NCBI GenBank assembly: GCA_009733775.1
Contig: WOGZ01000421.1
Location: forward strand, 1-24,916
Length of the DNA stretch: 24,916 bases
Direction: 5' to 3'
DNA from: Alectoria sarmentosa
Lineage: Eukaryota; Ascomycota; Lecanoromycetes; Lecanorales; Parmeliaceae
Position numbers and translations under genes: made by a program. The notes under the pieces are model-generated. The model did no database searches, was not told the DNA's origin, and saw only the letters and a list, made by a program, of their open reading frames with translations. How positions within the stretch are numbered: position 1 is the first letter of the stretch; each line of letters begins with the position of its first letter. This document shows, piece by piece, positions 1 to 10,544 of this stretch.

Positions 1-245
1 TTCGCACAGGGCATTCCGTCCCATATCATCGGGCCACAAGTCCCTTCGCACAGGGCATTTCGTCCCATATCATCGGACATTCCATTTTTTTTCAAATACA
101 ACTATAAAATATCGAATCAAGTTCCTTCGCACAGGGCATTTCGTCTCATATCATCGAGTCACAAGTCTTTTCGCATAGGGCATTTCGTTTCATATCATCG
201 AGCCACAAGTTCCTTCACACAAAATATTCCGTCTTATATCATCGA
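1..245 (+). repeat. Short tandem repeats, unit about 44 bp
   Basis: About five copies of a unit beginning TTCGCACAGGGCATTTCGTC and continuing into a CATATCATCG core and a CACAAG tail start near 1, 45, 125, 169 and 214. A spacer at about 84-124 contains AAATATCGAATCAAGTTCC. The copies at 1-83 are nearly intact; those at 169-245 show C-to-T and G-to-A changes. A more degraded and longer version of the same array lies at 14357-14990. Confidence 0.75.
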
Positions 246-1158
246 ATATCGTATCTTTTCAAATCCCTGCGTACGAATATTCAATTTCTACGCATAAAAC
301 ATCAAATTTCGAATTTAACGAGTTTCTCATAATAAAAAAAAAAAAAAAATTTAAATTTATCGAGCTTTTCATAAATAAAAAAATCAAATTTTAAAAGATT
401 TTTTAAAATAATATAAAAACACGCTCTTAATTAAAGCGTCAAATTTCAAATTATTATTAAACTTTTTATATCATAAAGAAAAATAAGTTTTTATATTAAA
501 ATAACTTTTCGTATCATTAAAAAGAATAAATTTTTATTTCGAATTAAATTTCTCATATAAAAAGAATTACGTTTTTAATTAAGGCGTTAAATTTTAAATT
601 ATTATTAAGCTCTTTATATTATAAAGAGAAATAAATTTTTATATTAAAATAACTTCTCGTATTATAAAAAGAAATAAATCTCTTTTTCGAAACGTCATAA
701 CGCATCAAATTTCTATGTTAAAACGATATTTCTCAAATTTTTATAAAGCTTCTCGTATTATAAAGAAGAAAAAGTTTTTATATTAAAACATTATAAAATG
801 TTATAAAAAAATGTTTTCATATTAAAAAAAGTAACAAATTTCTATATTAAGACAACATTTTTCAAATTTTTATAAAACTTCTTATATTATAAAGGGGAAA
901 AAGTTCTTACATTAAAGCATCGTAACGTATCGTTATAAAAAAGTGTTAAAATAATCGTATACGTTATCTTTTAACGTTATAAGAAAATGTTAAAAATTAA
1001 TCTTCTGCGTAATATATATAAGATTAGCTTTAAAATCGATTTTAAAGTCGATCGTATTTTAACATTATCTTGACGAATAAGCTTAAAAACACGATTTTTT
1101 CGTATTTTTTACATTCTTAATTAACTTATATACGATATTCATCATATATCTTTTAACA
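1..1158 (+). repeat. LTR-like long repeat, copy A (cut by window edge)
   Basis: This is the 3' part of a long repeat that recurs at 14357-16220 (copy C), with its last 200 bp also at 13995-14199 (copy B). Shared blocks include the stretch around 1005-1020, a run of related TTTTAAA/GATT motifs at 1020-1060, and a closing block ending ATATCTTTTAACA at 1158. All three copies diverge right after that point, so 1158 is a natural boundary, and a CA end suits an LTR. The inside is built of short degenerate tandem units: 'TTCGCACAGGGCATTTCGTC'-like units at 1-245 and 'TATTATAAAGAGAAATAAATTT'-like units from about 430 to 950. The first 290 bp keep many CA and GG dinucleotides and are clearly less mutated than the rest. 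No coding sequence is seen. Calling it an LTR is inference from the copy structure; the 5' end lies outside the window. Confidence 0.6.
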
Positions 1159-1198
1159 TTAACATTTTTATATTAAATCTTTTCTCTCTTTTTCGTAA

Positions 1199-1250
1199 AC
1201 GCCGAACGTCGAATAAATAAAATAATCGTTAAATAATAACAATGAAATTA
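1199..1250 (+). repeat. Left remnant of tandem array interrupted by transposon
   Basis: The segment GTCGAATAAATAAAATAATC with the following ATAATAACAATGAAAT closely matches units at about 6153-6190, in the array that resumes at 5703. It is therefore the left half of that array, cut off when the 1251-5702 element inserted. The last two bases (1249-1250, TA) are the left copy of the target duplication. Confidence 0.65.
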
Positions 1251-1346
1251 CTTCTTTTTGCAAAATTCTTAACGAAAGCGTAAAACTTGCAGTCGTCTTC
1301 GCAATTTTTTGTTTAAACGATCGTTAAATGCACGCAGAAGATAAAA
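1251..1346 (+). repeat. Left terminal inverted repeat
   Basis: It pairs with 5607-5702 reversed. Over 96 bp I count 11 mismatches, all C/T or G/A transitions, clustered in the outer half. The block at 1299-1340 is identical to its partner and contains the palindrome AACGATCGTT. The outer end reads CTTCTTTTTGCAAAA. Confidence 0.93.
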
Positions 1347-1347
1347 G

Positions 1348-2284
1348 CGTGATATAATAATAAAATCGTATAAAAATGAAATCGTGTATAATTCATTGAT
1401 TATTTAAAATAAATGTAATCTTTTTAGATCTCGATTTATTTATCGCTATTGTTATTATCGCTATCGCTATCGCTCATATTCGATTAATAATCGATTTTAT
1501 CATTTTTTACTTATATCATCGTTAAAGTCATATAAGAGATAAAATAATCGTCGCAATAATTATTTCATTTTTTTAATTAAATTAAAATTGAAATTATTTA
1601 ATAAACGATATAATATAAATTAAACGATGTAATATAAATATATAAAAAGGTTTTTTTATCACATTTATAAATTATATCGTTATTATCATATTATTACGCA
1701 AAAAACTTAATTTTAAAAAATCTTTTACGAGAAAAAAACGTGTAAACATCTTTATAATTTTTAATAATAAACGATTCTCGTTTAATTAAGTCGGAAAAAA
1801 ATGAGATTATAATAAAGATGAACGTATTTATTACATTTTTTATCAAGGCACTCAATTTAAAACTCGTTATAAAATCTCATATAATAATTACATTATTATT
1901 AAGATTTAATAAATCGAAGCCTTTTGCGTGATAGCGTTCTTTTTCGATAATTAAATCTCTTTTAAATTTTTTATAATTCAATTCGTCGTTATCGAATTAA
2001 TTATTTAATTTTTTATATAATATATTATCGTCGAAGTTGTCGATAAATAAACAACGATTTATAAATTCAAAAAAAGTAACATTTAATCAAATAATGTTTG
2101 TTAATAAGAGTTTAATTTTTATGCGATCGAATAATTTATGCTTTTATCGTTTTTTTTAATTTAATTTTGTTATTAAAATGCGAGCATCGATAACAATTTA
2201 ATTCGATAATTAATTAAATGATTTATAAACGACGATTGATAACGAAAAAAATAAAGAGAAAAGAAAACGTTAATAAAAAACTTT
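1348..2284. other. AT-rich interior, no gene recognised
   Basis: Between the left inverted repeat and the first long degenerate frame I see only AT-rich sequence with scattered CpG. There is a short run of repeated TATCGCTAT-type units at about 1440-1475. No convincing frame or domain was found on either strand. Confidence 0.5.
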
Positions 2285-3200
2285 AAAGATTATGAATATT
2301 TAAAAAAATTAATAATCTCGTTCGCAGAAGAATAATAAAGAATTAATTTTATCGAAGACGAAAACAAAATCGTATTATTTTTTTATCGTTTAAAAAAACG
2401 TTATCGATATCGATTCGTTTAATGATAAAGAGATGAAATTTATATAATATAAACTCAATGTGAAATTCTTTTAAGAAAACGAAAAGATCGCATTTAATAT
2501 TGAAATTAAAAAACATATACTCGATAATAATTCGTTTGTTTTATATTTATTATTAATTGTTAAAGATAATCGTGCTCGTAAATATATTACATCGTTTAAA
2601 TATGTATCATATTATCGAATTTCATTCGTTGCGATTTCATCGTATAACGCTTTTATTACGATTAAATAAAAACATTTCAACGTTTAAAAGATTGATTTAA
2701 GCGAATTTAATCAGGTTTTAAATACGATATTCGATAAATTATAAAATTGAAAACATAAAAAAAAACTTTAACTTAATTTGATATATCGATACTTTTATAA
2801 CAAATTTAATGTTATTAAAAAAAGTTTATTATTATTAAGATCGTCTTTATAATAATTATATATAACGATAAATTTTTAAATAATAAATTTATAAATCTTA
2901 TCGAAATTTTATTAATTTTAAATTTTATCGAACGATTATTTAATGTTTAAGTTATAAAAAATGAGATTAATTTTATTATCGTTATTAAACGTGTTATTCG
3001 CGATCGTTAAAAATGTTATAAAAACGATTATAATAATCAAAATTATCTTAAATCGATTTGTTATATCAAAGACTCGCGCAAACATTATTTCATAATAACT
3101 TAAAATTTAATCATGATAAATTAAATCGATAAATTCATCGTCGATGCATCGCTGATGAATTTATTTATTAATTAAAAACGTGATTTGAAAAATAAACAAA
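2285..3200 (+). pseudogene. Unidentified degenerate reading frames inside the Tc1/mariner element
   Basis: Plus-strand frames here stay open for long stretches if TAA/TGA are read as former Gln/Trp. One run at about 2287-2410 gives a charged segment (DYEYLKKLIISFAEE, then a Lys/Arg/Tyr-rich part with RLKKRYRYRF). From 2490 another gives AFNIEIKKHILDNN, then KDNRARKYITSFKYVSYYRI and SFVAISSYNAFITIK. I do not recognise the family. It could be a second gene of the host element, on the strand opposite to the transposase, or the remnant of an inserted element. Codons recovered this way are lossy because many Thr, Ala, Pro and His positions have been converted. Confidence 0.35.
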
Positions 3201-3892
3201 AAAATAAAGCTCGTAAAAAGAGAAATGAAAAAAAACGATATATAATAACTATATAATCGTGTGTTTACTTTTGCTGTTACGATTATTTAATTTTTTATAT
3301 CGTTATCGAATTTAAACGACTCTTTTATAAATATTCATTTTTTTCGTTTTAAAATTAAATTTATTAAATGTGATCATTATAATTCTTAGCGCTCTGTTAA
3401 TCGTGTTTATAATCGTGAAATTATAATAATTTCAATCACGATTTTAAAGTATAAAGTTAATAATTCGATATAAGTTAATATAAAAATTTTTATTAAATAT
3501 ATAAAGTTAAACGTTATATCGCATAACGAAAGGGGTTTAAAGAATATAAAAAAGAAATTATCAAATAAACATTATAAATTTCATTACATTTAACAATAAA
3601 AAGACGATGATTTTAAGCATAAATGAAAAAAGTTAAATATTAAATCGAATATTAAGCGCGAATTGATTGATAATGTAAACGCATTTAAGCGTAAAAAAAA
3701 GTTAGTTCGCGTTTTAACATATATACGTGCTTTTACAATCTTTATAATAAAGTTCGTTTTATATTTTATTAAAAATGAGGGTTATAAATAAGATTAATAA
3801 GCGAAGTAAATATTTTATAACGACGTGAATTTAAACGATATATCATAATGAGAGTATAAAAATGAATAACATATATAAATATTTATAACGAT

Positions 3893-4735
3893 TTATTTTT
3901 TTAATGCTTTAACGACGTTCATTTCGTTTTCAACGACGTTTATTTCGTTTTGACTTTTATAATATATTTCATTTTTTCGAAAAAAGTTACTCGCGTTATA
4001 TCGTCTCTTTTGCGCAAAAATAATTAAATTTAAAAAATTATCATATCGTTTTTCGTCGAAATATAATATAATTATATTTTAATATCGTTTAATTCACGTT
4101 TTAAGCATCGAAAACGAGATCTCGATTAAATTAAAATTAAACGAATACGAAAATAAATATTTTAATAAAACTTTTACATCGTGATATATATTAATAAATT
4201 CAAAGTTGTGATAAATTAACGCATTATCGCATATAATCATTAATCGAAATTCGTTTTTTTTAAAATTATTATAATAAGAAAAAACGTGATCTCGTACGAA
4301 ATTAACAAAAATGTTTTAAATAATCGAGCCTTGAAGAATTATTCATAATAAATAATTTTTTATCGTGAAAATAAATAACACATTTCATTTTTTTAAACGT
4401 TTGAATTCTTTATTAATTCACGATCGCATATTTAAAAAAGCTCATTCGTATTTTTTGTCGTTTAAAGATCTTAATATTAGATTGTTAAAAGCAATAAAAT
4501 ATTTATTAATTCGTTTATAAATCGTTAATTTATTTAAAAAGATCAATTGATTAACTCGTTAATTAATTAATATAATAAATCAATTATTATATAAAAAGAC
4601 ATTGCATTAATTAATCATTTTTCTCATTCGTTTATAAAATTAATTAAGACGATATAAAGTTTTTTAAAAAATGCTCTTATCGAAAACGAGATTAAATTAA
4701 TTAAATAACATATATATTAATTCGTCTAAATATGA
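3893..4735 (-). pseudogene. Tc1/mariner-family transposase (DDE_3-like endonuclease), RIP-inactivated
   Basis: Transposases of this family cut and paste their element using a DDE catalytic triad in an RNase H-like fold. The minus strand reads FVRDHVFSYYNNF, then MIICDNALIYHN, KVLLKYLFSYSFNFNLIEIS and SMLKT*IKRY. This matches the family pattern FVRDHVLPYCNPF / DNASIHHN / LEYLPPYSPDFNPIE / LKTWIKR with Pro-to-Phe/Leu/Ser, Ser-to-Leu and Trp-to-stop changes typical of RIP. The second catalytic Asp is at 4226-4228 and the Glu at 4121-4123, with exactly 34 residues between them (DD34E). A weaker C-terminal helix-rich tail runs to a stop at 3893-3895. A frameshift lies near 4300. Upstream of about 4420 the frame is poorly resolved; LFIMNNSSRLDYLKHF just before the frameshift fits the family, and the N-terminal DNA-binding part and first Asp were not placed. 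Confidence 0.85.
3911..3953 (+). repeat. Two-copy 21-bp tandem repeat in transposase tail
   Basis: The unit AACGACGTTCATTTCGTTTT occurs twice in a row with one C/T difference. On the minus strand it encodes a duplicated NEINVVE/NEMNVVK heptad near the transposase C terminus. Confidence 0.75.
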
Positions 4736-4739
4736 CATA

Positions 4740-5606
4740 AAACGCTTTTCAAAATAAATGAATAATTGTTTTTTCATATCTTGATTGATAATTTTAAAAC
4801 GTTTATTCAAATTATTATTCGAAATAAAAACGATATTATATTAAAATTAATAAAATCTCATCTTTTATAAAAATTATATATTAACATCGTACGAATTAAT
4901 TAAAATAACATTATTGTTATAATTTAACTCGAATTTATATTAAATGAAAATTCGAATGAATTTTGAAATAGACGATGATATAATTATAACGATAATAATA
5001 TTACTTTAAAGACGTTTTATTAAAAGACTTTTAAACGGGTTTTAATTTGATTAAATCTCGAATATAACGTTTTTCGAATTAAATTAAGACTTTATTAATT
5101 AAGTTTTTTGCATAATTATTATAATCATAATCACATTTTAATTAATCATTTATTATTTAATTATATTTTTATCTTTACGATTTATTATTTAATTATCGAC
5201 TTTTTTCTCCTTTTATTCAACATTATTTAAAATTACTACGTTATAAACAATTTGTGTTAATAAGAAATAATGTTGAAATTTTAATATAAACATCACACGG
5301 GCGTAAAATAACATATTTCATTTTTATATCACATTTCTTTACTCGCGAATCAAGACTTGTCGATAAATCGTATAATAAAATATTTTTGATACGATTCAAT
5401 TTTCATATACGCAACGTGTAAAAAATATAATCATAAAGCATTATTATCAAATTTTTTTAAACGATATTTAATATAAAGGTTTTATTCGATTTTTGAATAA
5501 TAATTATTATTATAATAAATAATTATAATAATTATTATTGTAACTATAATAATTATTATTGCAACGATTATTTATTTAAATGTGGTTTTAAATTTATATA
5601 ATGCGA
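4740..5606. other. AT-rich interior, no resolved gene
   Basis: This segment lies between the recognisable transposase and the right inverted repeat. It should hold the transposase N terminus and 5' region, but I could not align it. A dense ATAATTATTATTATA-type imperfect palindrome occupies about 5500-5565. Confidence 0.45.
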
Positions 5607-5702
5607 TTTTACCTTCTGCGTGCATTTAACGATCGTTTAAACAAAAAATTGCGGGGGCGATTGCAAGTTTTGCGCTTCCGTTAAGGGTTTTGCAAAAAAG
5701 AG
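5607..5702 (-). repeat. Right terminal inverted repeat
   Basis: This is the partner of 1251-1346. It is the less mutated arm and keeps a GCGGGGGCGATTGC block where the left arm shows transitions. Its outer end, read on the minus strand, is CTCTTTTTTGCAAAACCC. It is followed by TA at 5703-5704. Confidence 0.93.
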
Positions 5703-6200
5703 TATCGAGCGCATAGTAAAATGTGCGAAAAACATAAATTTAAACTTTCACGAAAATCAAAATCGAATAACGATAATGAAATAAATATCGAAGAATTAAA
5801 ATAAATATCGAATAACGATAATAAGATTATTAAACGCATAATAAATATTAAATAATAATAATAAAATTCTTAAATATATATTTAAAGTTGTTTTAATAAA
5901 ACACGAATTTCGACTTTTATAAAGATTAAAATTAAATAATAACAATATAATAAACTTTAAATAACGATAATAAGTTAAATATAAAATAAAAGACAATGAA
6001 ATAAATTTTAAATAATAATAATAAGATCATCGAGCGCGTAATAAATACTTTTTAAAAAACACAAATTTCGATTTTCGCGAAAATCAAAATCGAATAACGA
6101 TAATAAAATAAACGTTAAATAAATAAAATAAACATTAAATAGCGATAATAAAATATGCGTCGAATAAATAAAATAAACATCGAATAACGATAATGAAATC
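5703..6200 (+). repeat. Degenerate tandem array, right part
   Basis: Units start with a CGAGCGC-like or AAACGCAT-like motif followed by AATAAATAT, then a block with CGAAAATCAAAATCGAATAA, then AACGATAATAAAATAAA. Unit starts are visible near 5704, 5830 and 6028. Shorter repeats of TCGAATAACGATAATGAAAT fill the gaps. The unit at 6028 continues the same way as the sequence after the transposon's right flank. The open frame on the minus strand at 5796-5996 is an artefact of this repeat. Confidence 0.65.
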
Positions 6201-6459
6201 GAAGACGATAAGCTTTTTTCTTTTCTTTTTTTTCTTTTTCAATAAATATTAATAATAAAATTAATCGCGAATAACAAAAATGAAAATATCGAAAGTTGAA
6301 AACGATTATATTCTTTGAAATATATTTGACACGATGATTTATACAAAAAATTCCACTTTTTGCAAAAAAATAAATTTTTGAAAATTTTATTTTTAAATGA
6401 TTAAATGTATACTAAAAATCGATTTAACATATAATTAATAAATATATAAAGATAATTAT

Positions 6460-6860
6460 ATCGAAAAAAAAAGATATCAAAAATCTATAAATTACTTTCT
6501 ATCGATATAAAAGTTTAAACATCGAAAAATAAATATCGAAAATATCGACTTTAAAATATAAATATCGAAAGATGAATATTTTAACTTTAAGACATAAACA
6601 TCGAAAAATAAATATCGAAAATATTAATTTTAAAACATAAATATCGAAGAGAGAACATCGAAAAATGATTGTCGAAGATATTTTTTTATAAATTCAAATA
6701 TTGTAATATAAATATTAAAAGATAAAAATCGAAAATAATAATTTTAAAAATAGAAACATCGAAAATTAAAAGCGTTATAAACGTTAAAAACGTTTAAAAT
6801 ATAAATGTTAAAAGCGTTAATTTTTAAAATGCGAGCGTCGAGAGTTTAAATGTTATAAAA
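6460..6860 (+). repeat. Degenerate minisatellite-like array
   Basis: Units of the type AAACATCGAAAAATAAATAT plus a TCGAAAATAT...TTTAAAA part repeat. The best pair, starting at 6517 and 6596, is 79 bp apart and nearly identical, suggesting a 36+43 bp higher-order unit. Later units (6660-6860) are more diverged. No coding frame is convincing. Confidence 0.6.
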
Positions 6861-8040
6861 ATAACATATATCGATATTATTAATATCGAAAACGATAATA
6901 TTATAAATATATTAATAATATAATATAAAATAATAATAATAAAATAATAAAAGATTAATATAAAAACAAATATTAAAAGTATAAATATATTATAAATAAT
7001 TTAAATTAATTTTCATAAAGTGAGAATATATAATAATTAATGCGTTAATTTTTATTATTTATACTTCAATAAATCGATGAGCGCGATTTGATTAAATTAA
7101 ATATTTAAAATCTTTAATAATAATAAACGTCAAATTTACTTATTTCATAATTATACGATTATTTTCGTAAATTTAATTATTATAATAAAATTTTGTTCTT
7201 AATTGCAATTTAAATAATAATTTTAAATTTTTATTTCGATCGCAAATCGAATAATATTATAAATATTCGCCTTAAATTTTTAAAATCATAAATGTGAAAA
7301 TTTAAAAAGAAAATTTAAATACAAAAAATCTTTTAAATAACGCTTTAAAGCATTCATTATAATTTTAAAAAATAATTATTTTTTAAATTTTTTAAACGTA
7401 ACTTGATATAAAATATTAAATAAATTTTTAATTAAAATAATGCTAATATTAAAACGAATGAAAAATAATCATGAAATTCTTCGTTTCGATTAAATATAAA
7501 TTTAAAAGAACCTTTTTAAAAGAAGAATTCAAATTCGATAACGATCGAATTTTGAAAACTATAATTATTTATAATCTTCGATAAATGAAATATTAATTAT
7601 TTTACGTTATTTTAACTTTTTTAAATTTTATTAAATCACGTTTATAAAAGTTAATCTTAAATTTAGATATCGAATTGCTTAAATTTTTAAATCACTTATT
7701 TAATAATTATTATTATTAATCATATTTTTTTAATAAAACTTTTTTAAATAAAAAAATTTGAAAAAATGATAATCGAGAATAATTATATCAAAATTTGAGA
7801 TTTACTTTAACGAATCGTTATTTTGAAATGTAATAAGCGAAATAATTAATTTTATTAAAAAATCTCTTTTTATAATCAATTAATGTTTTAATCTCTCGAA
7901 GTTACTTAAAATAAATTTTTGAAAAAATTTATCGTTGAATTATTTAACACTTTTATCATTATTTAAAAAGACAAAAAAATAAGAATTTAATTAACAATAT
8001 TACGACGTGAATAACCTAATCTCTTATAAATAATAAACTA
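6861..8040. other. AT-rich stretch without recognised feature
   Basis: Long AT runs with isolated CpG. I see no frame that survives reading TAA/TGA as former Gln/Trp over more than a short distance, and no inverted or direct repeat boundary. Confidence 0.5.
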
Positions 8041-10060
8041 AGATTTTTTTTTTTTCACTCACTCGAGGTCGAGCGCTTAACGAAATACGTCAAATTTAAT
8101 CTTAAACAAAAACTTTATAAAATCATCGACGATCTATTTCTTTATAAAAACGTATTTTAAAACGATATTATCATTCACGATCTTTTCGCGCACAAAATAA
8201 TAATAAATATTAATATATTTTTAAAGCGATCATAAAATTAAAAATTCTTAATCAAAATTACGACATTTTAATTATTATAAAAAATGATAATAACGAAAAC
8301 GAAAATGAAATTTTTAAATTTCAATTGAATTTATATTATAAGAGCGCGCTTTATTTGAATCACATTATTATTATTAAAAACGTCGATTATCGACTTAAAA
8401 ATTACGAAATTAAAATTATTAAAAAATCTTTCGAGTCAAATCGTCTTTTTAATAATTTAAATTTAATTAATATATTCGATTTTATAAATAAACAATATCA
8501 TTATAAATTAACTTTTAAATAATTAATTTATCATTATATTATTAAAATTAAATATATAATTAAAAATAAATTATTTAATATTTTAATTAATAATTCAATT
8601 AACGTCGATATATTCGCGCAATAAAACAAGTTTTCTTTTATAAATAAATTTAAAATATAATATATTTCATAAATATTTAAAAATTCTTTTAATTAACTTT
8701 TAATGAAAATCGTTAAAATTGAAAATATAATAAGAAATTATAAAAATAACGTAAATAATATTTGAGCGAATATTCAATATCGCGTATATTAAAAAATTAA
8801 TAATGAATTAATATCAAAAGCGAAATTTTTCGATAACTTTAAAACCTTTAACGATGAATTTCAAATATAAATTTTTTATTAAAATATTAATAATTTTAAC
8901 ACGATCGCTTTATATATCATAATTTTTAAAGATCTTTTCGAAATAACTCTTTTAATTAAATGTTATAATGCGATTTTAATAATTACACACTATTTTTATA
9001 TTTAAATAATAAATATATAATTTTAAATTCATTATTCGAAATTTAATATTAAAAGCGCTTTTAAACTCGTTAATAATAAATTAATTAAATTTTATAATAA
9101 AAATATCGTCGACATAAATAATCACGATAATTTTCTTTTTGTTATAATAAAAACGTTAAAAACTTTCGTCAAAAAACGATATTCGAACTTTTAAAAAAAG
9201 ATAAATATAATATTATATTAAATTCGAAACGATTATTTTAACTCGTAAAGCGCTTTTTTAAAATAATAAACTTTATTAATATTATTTTTATATTCTTTAA
9301 ATTAACGAACGTACACAATTTTTTTAACATTATTATATAAAAATACGATTTTAACGTTTATTTAATTTAATTTCAAATTAAAAACGATTATTATAATAAA
9401 GATAATCTTATAACTCATAAATTTAATAACGAAAACGAAAATTTCTTCAAAATCGATGCCTTCGCGTTATATATAATCTTAAATTATTTATTACGTTTAT
9501 TTCATTAATCGATTCACGTTCAAATTTATAAGTTTATTTATTTTTTAAAACTTTTCGACCCGCTGAAAATTTATAAAAATATTAAATTTTATTATTAATC
9601 AAAAAATGATATTTCTAATTTATATTTAATTATTAATTTATTTTATATAAAACATTCGTTATTATCTTTTTATAAATACGAGATTTAAATAATTCGAAAT
9701 TATTTATCTTAATTTATAACGCGATGAAATTAAATATTAAAGCTTTTAAAAATATAATAATAACGAAGACGACTTCAACAAAGAAAATTTATTACGCATT
9801 TACAAAAATTATAAAAAGCTTTTTAATATACGATTTTAACATTTAAAAAAATCACTAAATCAAAAATGTTTTTAAAATTACGACGACGATGTTAATAATA
9901 ATTATCGACGAAAACAAATTCTTAAAAAACTCAAAAAAGAAAACTTTATTATTAATATTATTATTAATATCGCTTAAAGTTATTATTATAAATTCAATTC
10001 TCATTATCGCATTAATTTTAATATATAATATTGAAAATTAGTTAACGATAAATAATTTTT
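8041..10060 (+). pseudogene. Large unidentified RIP-degraded protein-coding region
   Basis: Several consecutive plus-strand frames are coherent once TAA is read as former Gln. About 8050-8215 reads LEVERLTKYVKFNLKQKLYK, then IIDDLFLYKNVF. 8286-9190 is one frame, including the fully open piece 8325-8522 (SALYLNHIIIIKNVDYRLKN, then FESNRLFNNLNLINIFDF). About 9270-9700 reads THKFNNENENFF and KIDAFALYIILNYLLRLFH. About 9755-9960 reads NNEDDFNKENLLRIYKNYKK and YDDDVNNNYRRKQILKKLKK. The composition (acidic, Asn-rich, no low-complexity drift) and the CAA-type stops argue for a real former protein of 600 residues or more. I see no reverse transcriptase, integrase, DDE or helicase motif I would defend. 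Its position between LTR-like copies A and C suggests it belongs to that element. The start codon and exact frame junctions are unknown. Confidence 0.45.
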
Positions 10061-10544
10061 CATTTAAATATTGCGTTTTAAAATAATGATTTATTTATTT
10101 AACGTTAAAATATCGCTAAACTCGATTATTTCGAATAAACATTTAATAAAAATTATTTTTATAATTTATTAAGCGACTCTTTTTATAACAATTATCGAAC
10201 TTTTTTTAATTAATATTAAAAGTTCGACACTTTTCGCAAAGACCTTTTTATTTAATGCGCTTTAAATAAAATAAATTAAACTTATAATTAAACTCGCTTT
10301 TATATAAAATCTTATTCATATTTATAATAAATAAATAATTATAAAAATAATTAACGATTGTAATAAATTTTAAAATTATAAATTTCAAAAGTTTATTATT
10401 TATTAATAAAACGTAAACTTTAATTATTAATATTTAATTTAAACGTTCAAAAATCTTATTTATTTAAAAAAAATTCTGTTAAAAATACGATTAATTAATT
10501 ATAAAATGCTTGTTATATTTATGATAAACGATATACTTATAATT

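Larger units (their letters stand above)
1251..5702 (-). mobile_element. Tc1/mariner-type DNA transposon, RIP-degraded, 4452 bp
   Basis: The element is bounded by inverted repeats at 1251-1346 and 5607-5702 and flanked on each side by TA (1249-1250 and 5703-5704), the target duplication typical of the Tc1/mariner superfamily. A transposase pseudogene on the minus strand (about 3893-4735) has exact DD34E spacing, which supports the same assignment independently. The flanking array supplies an empty-site paralogue near 6025-6035, where the joined flanks continue without the element. The size is odd: most fungal Tc1/mariner elements are about 1.3-2 kb. The extra DNA at 1348-3890 includes plus-strand open stretches I cannot identify, so either a second gene or a nested insertion is possible. 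Confidence 0.85.

Noticed and set aside
1..245. Regular short repeats that might suggest a CRISPR array.
   Set aside because: Units are directly adjacent, mutated and without unique spacers of constant length, and no cas-like genes are present. Composition and retroelements point to a fungus.
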